Translations under genes and position numbers: made by a program | In this document: in pieces, positions 14,968-21,580 of the stretch | Layout of the letters: each line of letters opens with the position of its first letter | How positions within the stretch are numbered: the first letter of the stretch is position 1 | Assembly (NCBI GenBank): GCA_964390065.1 | Contig: CAYMGX010000025.1 | Span: forward strand, 1 to 39,098 | Length of the DNA: 39,098 bases | Direction: 5' to 3' | Source of the DNA: JAAZBG01 sp964390065 | GTDB taxonomy: Bacteria; Fibrobacterota; Chitinivibrionia; Chitinivibrionales; Chitinispirillaceae | The notes under the pieces: generated by a model | Told to the model about the DNA's origin: nothing | The model's database searches: none | What the model saw: the letters and a program-made list of their open reading frames with translations, nothing else

Positions 14968-15603
14968 TCAGTTTTTACTTTTGTTAATTGAAAAATGCTT
15001 ATCACTTGTCATTAATGAGAAGACAANNNNNNNNNNNNNNNNNNNNNNNNNNNNNNNNNNNNNNNNNNNNNNNNNNNNNNNNNNNNNNNNNNNNNNNNNN
15101 NNNNNNNNNNNNNNNNNNNNNNNNNNTTTGCTCATAAGAAGTGCACCAAACCCAAAACCCATCACGACCATACCGGTAATAAACCCTTTTTTATCCGGAA
15201 ACCACTTTGCAGCAGTTGCAACAGGTGTTACATAGCCAAGTCCAAGTCCAGTACCTCCAATAACACCATATCCAAGATATAAAAGAGGAAGCGACTTGAT
15301 ACTGAGTGCAAATGCACCGATCAGATAACCAGCACCAAACAGAGCACCACCAAGCATAGCAAGTTTTTTCGGACCATATTTTGGAAGATTTATTCCACCC
15401 CACGCTGCTGCAAGACCAAGAAAACAGATTGCAAGGCTGAATACCCATGCGACCTGTGAATTGGACCACCCATACGTTGTCATAAGTGGTTTCTGAAAAA
15501 AGCTCCATGCATAGACCGTTCCAAGACACAACTGCAATAATGTTCCCATAATAGCAATAAGCCATCTGTTTTTCTGCCCCTTTGGGACTTGTGCTTCTGT
15601 CAT
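14968..15603 (-). CDS. MFS transporter, OxlT (oxalate:formate antiporter)-like, interrupted by assembly gap
   Basis: The first 160 residues are clear: a basic N-terminus, then membrane segments LIAIMGTLLQLCLGTVYAW, VAWVFSLAICFLGLAAAW, LAMLGGALFGAGYLIGAFAL, LYLGYGVIGGTGLGLGYVTP and GFITGMVVMGFGFGALLM. GLGYVTPVATAAKWFPDKKG is typical of the OxlT/monocarboxylate MFS group. A 100-N gap (15027-15126) then hides what should be another 200-250 residues, followed by a plausible C-terminal tail SLMTSDKHFSINKSKN. The gap length is clearly nominal, so the coordinates understate the gene. Context beside formate dehydrogenase suggests formate or another small carboxylate as substrate (inference). GGAGG precedes the ATG. 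Confidence 0.82.
   Translation of the reverse strand: MTEAQVPKGQKNRWLIAIMGTLLQLCLGTVYAWSFFQKPLMTTYGWSNSQVAWVFSLAICFLGLAAAWGGINLPKYGPKKLAMLGGALFGAGYLIGAFALSIKSLPLLYLGYGVIGGTGLGLGYVTPVATAAKWFPDKKGFITGMVVMGFGFGALLMSKXXXXXXXXXXXXXXXXXXXXXXXXXXXXXXXXXXVFSLMTSDKHFSINKSKN
15027..15126. other. Assembly gap (100 N) inside the MFS gene
   Basis: Exactly 100 N, a standard placeholder. From the expected size of OxlT-like proteins (about 410-430 aa), roughly 600-700 bases are likely missing here. Confidence 0.95.
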
Positions 15604-15663
15604 CGATCCTCCACATAAAAAGTTAATAAGAAAAAAATCACATTTATAGCTAAAATCAAAAAA

Positions 15664-16410
15664 CTACTGTACTGCTGCATTATGAGCAATACAGGTAACG
15701 CATGTTTCACTGCTTTCTATCATAAAATTATCGATTGTCGTGGTGTCAAATGGTGTCAGTTTATTTTTGAGTTTTGCAAAGTAAACAAGCTGTTCAAGTT
15801 CGAGTTCAAGATTTACATAATTAACAAAGACACTTTTGTCTGATGTTTGCAAACTGCATGGTGCAAAATTAAGTACACCTTTTATTCCTGCATCAACCAT
15901 TTTTTCGAACACCTGCTGTGCAACAATAGCTGGAACAGAGAGTATTCCAAACTGTACACCGCTATCTTTAACAAATCGAGATAAGCTACTTAGAGGAAGA
16001 ACCGGGATCTCAGATTGTGCATTCTGTTTGGCAGGATCAATATCAAATGCTGCAATCAGTTTAAATCCCTCGCGTGCAAACCCTTTATAATGGATTAGCG
16101 CACTTCCAAGATTTCCAACGCCAACCATTATCACGTTATGCGTTTCGTTTTTGCTGAGAATATTGTTGAGACTTGAAATAAGCTCATCAATGAGATAACC
16201 ACCACGTTTATTGCCGAAAATTTTAAATATGGAGAAGTCTTTACGAATCTGTATGCTGGTTACTCCGACTGCCTGAGCGAGGTATGTTGAGAAGATTTTT
16301 GTGAAGCCAAGATCTTTAAAGTGATAGAGTGCACTCTTGTATCGTGATAGCCTGCCAATGCAATTTCTGTTAGTTACAACGCTTATGTTCTTTTTTTCAC
16401 AATTTTCCAT
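15664..16410 (-). CDS. rex: Redox-sensing transcriptional repressor Rex
   Basis: 248 aa. Rex represses fermentative and anaerobic genes when NADH/NAD+ is low and leaves DNA when NADH binds. The N-terminal winged helix is RLSRYKSALYHFKDLGFTKIFSTYLAQAVGVTSIQIRKDFSIF, then FGNKRGGYLIDEL. The Rossmann domain has VIMVGVGNLGSALIHY and FDIDPAK, and VPAIVAQQVFEKMVDAGIKGVLNFAP is conserved. About 30 residues extend past the normal C-terminus, ending in TCVTCIAHNAAVQ with a CxxC (C237, C240) not found in typical Rex of 205-220 aa. It is the first gene after the modC hairpin and precedes the transporter and formate dehydrogenase genes, the likely targets. The ribosome-binding site is weak (CCGGGTGTGCC before ATG). 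Confidence 0.95.
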   Translation of the reverse strand: MENCEKKNISVVTNRNCIGRLSRYKSALYHFKDLGFTKIFSTYLAQAVGVTSIQIRKDFSIFKIFGNKRGGYLIDELISSLNNILSKNETHNVIMVGVGNLGSALIHYKGFAREGFKLIAAFDIDPAKQNAQSEIPVLPLSSLSRFVKDSGVQFGILSVPAIVAQQVFEKMVDAGIKGVLNFAPCSLQTSDKSVFVNYVNLELELEQLVYFAKLKNKLTPFDTTTIDNFMIESSETCVTCIAHNAAVQ

Positions 16411-16476
16411 GGCACACCCGGATGTAAATTCAAAGTACCCTTAGAAATTTTAATATGGTTTCAGAACCTAAGTTTA

Positions 16477-16502
16477 AAAAGGTACATTTTTGTGTACCTT
16501 TT
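16477..16502 (-). terminator. Probable terminator after modC
   Basis: AAAAGGTACA and TGTACCTTTT are perfect 10-base arms with a 6-base loop. On the minus strand the right arm runs into UUUUU, as in an intrinsic terminator. It lies 42 bases after the modC stop and before rex, so it likely separates modABC from the rex/FDH unit, although its A/T-rich ends also make it nearly symmetric (an operator is possible). Confidence 0.55.
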
Positions 16503-16544
16503 GTTTGATTGAGGAAAAGTGTTACAAAAACAGTACTGAGGAGG

Positions 16545-17429
16545 TTACTTGAAATTTTGAGGAAAGGAATTCGGGATTATTGATGGTGCAAATGCTTTCA
16601 CTGCAAGTATCACATTCTGACCGGGTTTTAATGATTCAGATTCTTCAGGATCAACCACAACCCTGATAAGGTTACTACCGCTTTGTACTGTTACAACATC
16701 GGCAATATCAGATCTCGCGATGGAGACTATTTTTCCTGCAGTTCTGAATTTACTGCTGAGTTTATTACCAAAAAGTATATCCGGAGAATTACTTTCGGAA
16801 ACAGTTCCATTATCAAATATGGCCATTTTATTTGACATAGTAAAAATTTCGGTAATATCATGAGTTACAATTATTGATGTCAGATTGAATGTTGAATGAA
16901 TCTGATTTATTTCATTTTGCAGCGTGGTTCTCATTTCACTGTCAAGTGCAGACAACGGCTCATCAAGAAGCAGTATTTTTGGTGATCTGATCAATGCCCG
17001 TGCAAGTGCGACCCGTTGACGTTGTCCGCCGCTTAACTGATGCGGGCGTGAGTGCTCAAGTGCACGCAATTGCATACTATCAATAAGCTCCTCAACCCGT
17101 TTCCGGTTACTATTCGAAGCGTACTCAAGATTTTTACGAACCGACATTGCGGGAAACAAAGCATAATCCTGGAAAACAAAACCTATTGTTCTATGCTGCG
17201 GTGCAACATTAATCCTTTTAGCTTTACTATACCATACTTTTCCATCAACAATAATCTCGCCATCATCAGGATGTGTAAGACCGGCAAGCATACGAAGTGT
17301 TGTCGTTTTCCCAGAACCGGATTTACCAAAAAATGTAAAGAAATCATGACGCTCAATGTCAATCTTAACACGTAGTGTAATTGCACCGTTTGCAGAAAGG
17401 AGCCTTTTTATTACATTTATATGTATCAT
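16545..17429 (-). CDS. modC: Molybdate ABC transporter ATP-binding protein ModC
   Basis: 294 aa cytosolic ATPase that powers molybdate (or tungstate) import through ModB. Walker A FGKSGSGKTTTLRML (about residues 34-48), Q-loop FVFQDYALFPAMSVRKNL, signature HQLSGGQRQRVALARALI, Walker B KILLLDEPLSALD and the switch His in IVTHDITEIF are all present. The last 60 residues (AGKIVSIARSDIADVVTVQSG...) look like a single TOBE/Mop module. It is 14 bases after modB. Confidence 0.95.
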   Translation of the reverse strand: MIHINVIKRLLSANGAITLRVKIDIERHDFFTFFGKSGSGKTTTLRMLAGLTHPDDGEIIVDGKVWYSKAKRINVAPQHRTIGFVFQDYALFPAMSVRKNLEYASNSNRKRVEELIDSMQLRALEHSRPHQLSGGQRQRVALARALIRSPKILLLDEPLSALDSEMRTTLQNEINQIHSTFNLTSIIVTHDITEIFTMSNKMAIFDNGTVSESNSPDILFGNKLSSKFRTAGKIVSIARSDIADVVTVQSGSNLIRVVVDPEESESLKPGQNVILAVKAFAPSIIPNSFPQNFK

Positions 17430-17443
17430 GTGAATCCGGTTTC

Positions 17444-18124
17444 CTAATACCTGTGTTTCCTGAAAATGATACCTGAATTAATGAGAAATAACAGTATCAG
17501 GGATAATAGTGCACTGATTGTTATTACTCCCGCGTAAATATGCGCCATTGTATACTCAAGTGATTCAACATGATCATATAGGGCAATTGATGCAGTCAGA
17601 GTTTTACCGGGGATTTTACCGCCAAGCATAAGTACCATTCCAAATTCTCCAAAGGAATGGATAAAAGTCATGACAATACCGATAAGCAGTGATGGACGAA
17701 TTGACGGAAGAAGTACACGGAGGAGTGTTTCCCACTCACTTTTTCCCAGTGTCAGTGATGCTTCACGAAGAGATTTGGGAAGCGATTCAAACCCTGCTAT
17801 CAAGGGGTTTAACATAAAGGGAACGCCGGCAACGGCAAGCGCAATTGCAAGCCCGGTAAATGAAAAAACGAGTCTTACCTGTAAAACAGTTTCAAGAAAA
17901 TGGCCAACAGGAGAAAATGGACTCCACAGAATAAGAAAATAAAAACCGAGTACTGATGGCGGAATCACCAGTGGCAGCATTGCCATGGACCTTATGATCA
18001 TCTTTACAAACGTTGTTGATGATGAAATCCAGTAGGCAAGCGGGATGCATACGACTATTAACACAACAGTACAGATTACCGCAAGTTTGAAACTCAGAAT
18101 CAATGGCATAAAATCGATAGCCAC
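17444..18124 (-). CDS. modB: Molybdate ABC transporter permease ModB
   Basis: 226 aa inner-membrane permease with five or six hydrophobic segments (for example FKLAVICTVVLIVVCIPLAYWI, MLPLVIPPSVLGFYFLIL, LVFSFTGLAIALAVAGVPFML, and the C-terminal VITISALLSLILLFLI). The EAA loop that contacts ModC is SLREASLTLGKSEWETLLRVLLP. IHSFGEFGMVLMLGGKIPGKT is typical of ModB. The start is GTG at 18124 with GGGA upstream, one base after the stop of the tandem-Mop gene. Confidence 0.95.
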   Translation of the reverse strand: MAIDFMPLILSFKLAVICTVVLIVVCIPLAYWISSSTTFVKMIIRSMAMLPLVIPPSVLGFYFLILWSPFSPVGHFLETVLQVRLVFSFTGLAIALAVAGVPFMLNPLIAGFESLPKSLREASLTLGKSEWETLLRVLLPSIRPSLLIGIVMTFIHSFGEFGMVLMLGGKIPGKTLTASIALYDHVESLEYTMAHIYAGVITISALLSLILLFLINSGIIFRKHRY

Positions 18125-18125
18125 G

Positions 18126-18530
18126 CTATTCCCTCATAGTCAACATACATGATGTAGATTTAACAAGATACCACACAATCATTCCGGTAGTTATTCCAAG
18201 TGCGGTAAGAGACTTGCTTGTAATAAGGCTTGTAAGTGATAGTGATCCGACATCTGCAGTAACACGCGCCATCACATTGGTCTGACGAATGTCAGTAATC
18301 TGCACTTTAAAACAGTTTTGGCAACTGATCGTTGTGTTACAATCAAGAGAGATAATGGTATCCGCTTCTTTAAAGAGGATATGCACCATTGCACCTTCTT
18401 TGCAATATGGTAATTCATCACCGGAAAGAAGTACACAGGCACTCAGGGACAACCCAGAAAAGTTCACGCCGACCTGAGCAAAAAGGTCATCTTTAGTGAC
18501 AGATTCCACTATTGCGGGAATTCTGTTCAT
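18126..18530 (-). CDS. Tandem Mop/TOBE-domain molybdate-binding protein
   Basis: 134 aa made of two TOBE/Mop-like repeats: about residues 3-62 (IPAIVESVTKDDLFAQVGVNF...GAMVHILFKEADTIISLD) and 70-132 (FKVQITDIRQTNVMARVTADV...GMIVWYLVKSTSCMLTM). Such di-Mop proteins (molbindins) bind molybdate or tungstate in the cytosol, as storage or sensor proteins. A Cys pair, SCQNC, sits in the linker. It is encoded between modA (4-base overlap) and modB (1-base gap), so is co-translated with the transporter. It may supply the ligand-sensing half missing from the HTH-only ModE, an inference. Confidence 0.85.
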   Translation of the reverse strand: MNRIPAIVESVTKDDLFAQVGVNFSGLSLSACVLLSGDELPYCKEGAMVHILFKEADTIISLDCNTTISCQNCFKVQITDIRQTNVMARVTADVGSLSLTSLITSKSLTALGITTGMIVWYLVKSTSCMLTMRE

Positions 18531-19273
18531 GGCAGCGTGTATCCATATTTTATAAGTATTTCCCGGGCCTCTTTACTGAATAAAAATGTATATAATTCCT
18601 GCGTGATTTTCTGATTGTGCTTTTCGCCATAGGTAAGCATCACCGCGGCCTGAGGTAACGGTTCATACTTTGTCGAATCAATTTCGACCCATACGCCCTT
18701 CCCTTTCATCTCATCAGCAAGAACAAGCGACTTGGCGGTAAAACCGATATCTGCTGAACCGCTTGCGATAAACTGAGCAACTTTTGTAATATTTTCACCA
18801 TAAACGATCTTGTTCCCGATAGTTTTCCAGATTCCGTTATGTTCAAGAAACTTTTTAGCAGCAGGTCCGTAAACGGTCAACTTGAGATCACCAAGCGCAA
18901 TTGTCTTAACGGATGGTTCTGTCAGTATGTCAATGCCTTTTTTAAGATCAATCGGTTTGCATGTCCAGAGTACAAGTTTACCATATGCATAAATCTTGGG
19001 TTTGTCAACATTACGTGCTGATGCGACTACACTGTCTGCAAAACCGACATCTGCACTGATAAAGATATCAAAGGGAGCACCGGTTCTGATTTGAGTGACC
19101 AGTTTGCCTGATGATCCGTATATCGGGGTAACTGTATAGCCGGTCTTTTTTGAAAATTGATCCTTAATCTCTTCAAATGCAAATTTCATGTTTGCTGCAA
19201 CAGCAGGTGAAACCTGTGCACCGGATGAGAATGCCAGCAGACAAATCAGTATCGGGAAAACAATTAAACGCAT
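18527..19273 (-). CDS. modA: Periplasmic molybdate-binding protein ModA
   Basis: 248 aa solute-binding protein of the molybdate/tungstate ABC importer. It has a signal peptide (MRLIVFPILICLLAFSSGAQ) and no lipobox. The family pattern is clear: VSPAVAANMKFAFEEIKDQFSKKTG, YGSSGKLVTQIRTGAPFDIFISAD (oxyanion-binding Ser and backbone), GKLVLWTC, and the C-terminal hinge GSADIGFTAKSLVL. AAGGAA precedes the ATG. It is first in modA-Mop-modB-modC. Confidence 0.96.
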   Translation of the reverse strand: MRLIVFPILICLLAFSSGAQVSPAVAANMKFAFEEIKDQFSKKTGYTVTPIYGSSGKLVTQIRTGAPFDIFISADVGFADSVVASARNVDKPKIYAYGKLVLWTCKPIDLKKGIDILTEPSVKTIALGDLKLTVYGPAAKKFLEHNGIWKTIGNKIVYGENITKVAQFIASGSADIGFTAKSLVLADEMKGKGVWVEIDSTKYEPLPQAAVMLTYGEKHNQKITQELYTFLFSKEAREILIKYGYTLP

Positions 19274-20084
19274 TGGTATTCCTTGTTAAAGGATGGTTTA
19301 GTAAAAATCAATTGATTAATATATATCCGTAAACAATCAAATACCGTACCAAATTAATCAAATAAAGATATCTGCAAAAAAATGGATCATTACCCGAGAA
19401 CTGAACGCTTCATTCCAGGCATATGTAGTAAACGGCGTATGTTATTGATTTATTTCTACATTAGGTATATTACCATCTGTCAGATAATACCTCAATTATT
19501 ATATAATTCTGCAGGGCACAAATCGGTGATAGCAGTCTTTCTTAAAATCTCGTGTTCAAATACATGCTACAAAATTGAATAGAATCGAGAAGCCTGGAGC
19601 AATAACGAATCATGCATCCAAAAAAATCCGTTATGGCAGCTTTATGCCCCAGAGTAATTGCGAAACAAGTTGTTGCCCAATTGATTCATCCTTCCAGGAT
19701 AAACCTTTACGGGTATGAACTTGGTTGGTGTAAACATCATTTTTGAAACAAATAACTCAAGCACTACTGATTACTCCGTCGCCTCTCTCCCCAGCCCTCT
19801 CTCCACTCGTGGAGAAAGGGAGCAAGATACTGCGATTTATTCTTCTTCCCCCTCTCCATTTACTAATGGAGAGGGGGACCGAGGGGGTGAGGCGATATGC
19901 GAATAGCTGAGTTTTCTCACACCAGTATAGTGAATACCCATATAAACCATTTATGTTTTTCATCTTCTGGCTTCTGGCTACTTGATTCTGGATTCTTTTC
20001 TTGCCCCCTAACAATCAAAATCAACATCTTACACATCACAAAAAATCCCCATCACACTAAAAAACAACTCCAAGCTCGAAAGGG
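19274..20084. other. Intergenic region upstream of modA and of the carA promoter
   Basis: About 800 bases between divergent operons. No credible gene: short open frames (for example 19382-19582, and a 44-codon ATG frame at 19613-19747) have no recognisable product. Near modA, CCGTAAACAATCAAAT (19327-19342) and CCGTACCAAATTAATCAAAT (19344-19363) form an imperfect direct repeat that could be an operator for modA. A composite palindromic repeat fills 19783-19894. Confidence 0.5.
19783..19894. repeat. Composite GC-rich palindromic repeat, CCTCTCC...GGGTGAGG type
   Basis: The core is a perfect 13-pair stem, CCCCCTCTCCATT (19848-19860) with AATGGAGAGGGGG (19865-19877). A second stem, CTCCAC-TCG-TGGAG, lies at about 19801-19814. 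Outer ends GCCTC (from about 19790) and GAGGC (to 19893) are also inverted. It shares its motif order with 736-781. It is probably a larger, double version of the same repeat family. Confidence 0.7.
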
Positions 20085-20113
20085 TTGACTCTTATCAGAA
20101 AAAACAGTATTTT
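20085..20113 (+). promoter_or_regulatory. sigma70-like promoter of the carA operon
   Basis: TTGACT (20085-20090), a 17-base spacer and TATTTT (20108-20113) give a near-consensus promoter. It predicts a start near 20120 and a 180-base leader before carA. Confidence 0.6.
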
Positions 20114-20163
20114 GAAACCGGGCAAAAAAACGTATTCATTATTATAAAGTATCTGCCAGACAA

Positions 20164-20199
20164 ATGATTAAAATGAGAATAACAAAAGATATCCTCTGA
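20164..20199 (+). CDS. Possible 11-residue leader peptide of the carA attenuator
   Basis: An ATG at 20164 opens a frame reading MIKMRITKDIL and stopping at 20199, one base beyond the left arm of the terminator (20188-20198). A ribosome finishing it would cover that arm. The upstream sequence has no strong ribosome-binding site, so the ORF may be chance. If real, it resembles the pyrBI scheme, in which a ribosome close behind RNA polymerase prevents termination. Confidence 0.3.
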   Translation: MIKMRITKDIL

Positions 20200-20229
20200 T
20201 CGCCGAATGCAGAGGGTGTCTTTTTTTTT
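20188..20229 (+). terminator. Intrinsic terminator in the carA leader (probable attenuator)
   Basis: GATATCCTCTG (20188-20198) pairs along all 11 positions (two G-U) with CAGAGGGTGTC (20210-20220). Nine T follow at once. No gene lies between the promoter at 20085 and this terminator, so it most likely acts on the leader transcript of carA, 70 bases before the start, as an attenuator. Confidence 0.75.
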
Positions 20230-20299
20230 ATCGGTGAGTGAATGTCCTGGCAAAAGTTCGAAATAAGTTGAAGGTTCGGCTAAAACAAGTGAGGTATTC

Positions 20300-21433
20300 T
20301 TGAGAGGCATTATTGCACTGGAAGATGGAACCATTTTTGATGGTGAGGGGTTTGGAGCTACTGGCGAAGCGACCGGTGAAGTTGTGTTTAATACAAGCCT
20401 TACCGGGTATCAGGAGATTTTAACTGATCCGTCATACTGTTCACAAATCGTAACGATGACCTATCCACTTATTGGAAACTACGGAATCAACGATAGCGAT
20501 GTTGAATCATCAAAGGTGCAGGTAAGCGGTTTTATCGTAAAAGAAAGCTGCAAATACCCGTCAAACTTTACATCACAAAAAACAATCAGCCAGTATCTGA
20601 TTGAAAATAATGTTATCGCGGTTGAAGGTATCGATACCCGCATGCTTACCCGTCATATCAGAGTGAGAGGTGCGATGAAAGCGATCATCTGGTCCGGTGA
20701 GGGAGATGTAAACACCGATGACCTTGTTGATAAAGCCAAAGCGTGGAGCGGACTTGTCGGGCTTGACCTTGCAAAGAAAGTTACCTGCAAGGAACCATAT
20801 ATATGGAATACCCAAAAAGGTCTCGGTAAAAATCTGAAAAATATCCGGTTCAATATTGTCGCGTTCGACTTCGGTATCAAATACAACATTCTCCGAATTC
20901 TTGAATCGCTTGGGTGCAGAATCACCGTTGTACCGGCAAATACAACCGCTGAACAGGTGATGGGCATGAATCCGGACGGGATATTCCTTTCAAACGGCCC
21001 CGGTGATCCGGCTGCTGTTACCTACGCAATCGATACAATTAAAGAACTTCTTGGCAAAAAACCGATCTTCGGTATCTGCCTCGGTCATCAGCTTATCGGC
21101 CATGCCCTCGGCGGATCAACCTATAAACTAAAATTTGGTCATCGTGGTGGAAATCATCCGGTCCGCAATATGGATACCGGTGTAATCGAAATCACATCGC
21201 AGAACCACGGTTTCTGCGTTGATATGGACAGCCTGAAATCAAAGAACATCAAAATGACACATCTCAATCTCAATGATCTCACCTGCGAAGGTATTACCGA
21301 TCCTGAGAAAAATGTATTCTGTGTTCAGTATCACCCTGAAGCATCTCCGGGACCACATGACAGTGGTTATCTGTTCGAGAAATTTTTAACCATGATGGAA
21401 CGTAAAAGCGGTGCGCAGGGTGTCAGGAAGTGA
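20300..21433 (+). CDS. carA: Carbamoyl-phosphate synthase small (glutaminase) subunit CarA
   Basis: 377 aa. It hydrolyses glutamine and feeds ammonia to CarB for carbamoyl phosphate (pyrimidine and arginine synthesis). The N-terminal CarA domain starts RGIIALEDGTIFDGEGFGA and includes FNTSLTGYQEILTDPSY. The class I amidotransferase half has IFGICLGHQLIGHALGG with the nucleophilic Cys, NHGFCVD, and the His-Glu pair in QYHPEASPGPHDS. The start is TTG at 20300, with GTGAGG five bases upstream; no ATG fits the conserved N-terminus. First gene of carA-carB-pyrG-purF. Confidence 0.97.
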   Translation: MRGIIALEDGTIFDGEGFGATGEATGEVVFNTSLTGYQEILTDPSYCSQIVTMTYPLIGNYGINDSDVESSKVQVSGFIVKESCKYPSNFTSQKTISQYLIENNVIAVEGIDTRMLTRHIRVRGAMKAIIWSGEGDVNTDDLVDKAKAWSGLVGLDLAKKVTCKEPYIWNTQKGLGKNLKNIRFNIVAFDFGIKYNILRILESLGCRITVVPANTTAEQVMGMNPDGIFLSNGPGDPAAVTYAIDTIKELLGKKPIFGICLGHQLIGHALGGSTYKLKFGHRGGNHPVRNMDTGVIEITSQNHGFCVDMDSLKSKNIKMTHLNLNDLTCEGITDPEKNVFCVQYHPEASPGPHDSGYLFEKFLTMMERKSGAQGVRK

Positions 21434-21455
21434 CGAGTGACACGTGACAAGTGAC
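21430..21455. repeat. Four copies of a 7-base GTGACnn repeat
   Basis: GTGAC occurs at 21430, 21437, 21444 and 21451, exactly seven bases apart, overlapping the carA stop codon. Short heptamer tracts of this kind occur in intergenic DNA of several bacterial groups; function unknown. Confidence 0.6.
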
Positions 21456-21580
21456 TGGCAGCGTTTTTTCAGTTAATTAGCACGTAACAGTCAGAAGATA
21501 AAACGAAAAAATAAAAATAAATATATACCCTTATCAGACCATCAGGGTGAAACGAATACCCGGTGTCTTTGAAAGGATCT

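Noticed and set aside
16388..16405. Rex operator candidate (TTGTGAAAAAAAGAACA on the minus strand)
   Set aside because: Only one half matches TTGTGAA-N4-TTCACAA and it lies inside the rex coding sequence.
19382..19582. 66-codon open frame upstream of modA
   Set aside because: No ribosome site, no recognisable sequence, and typical chance composition for AT-rich DNA.
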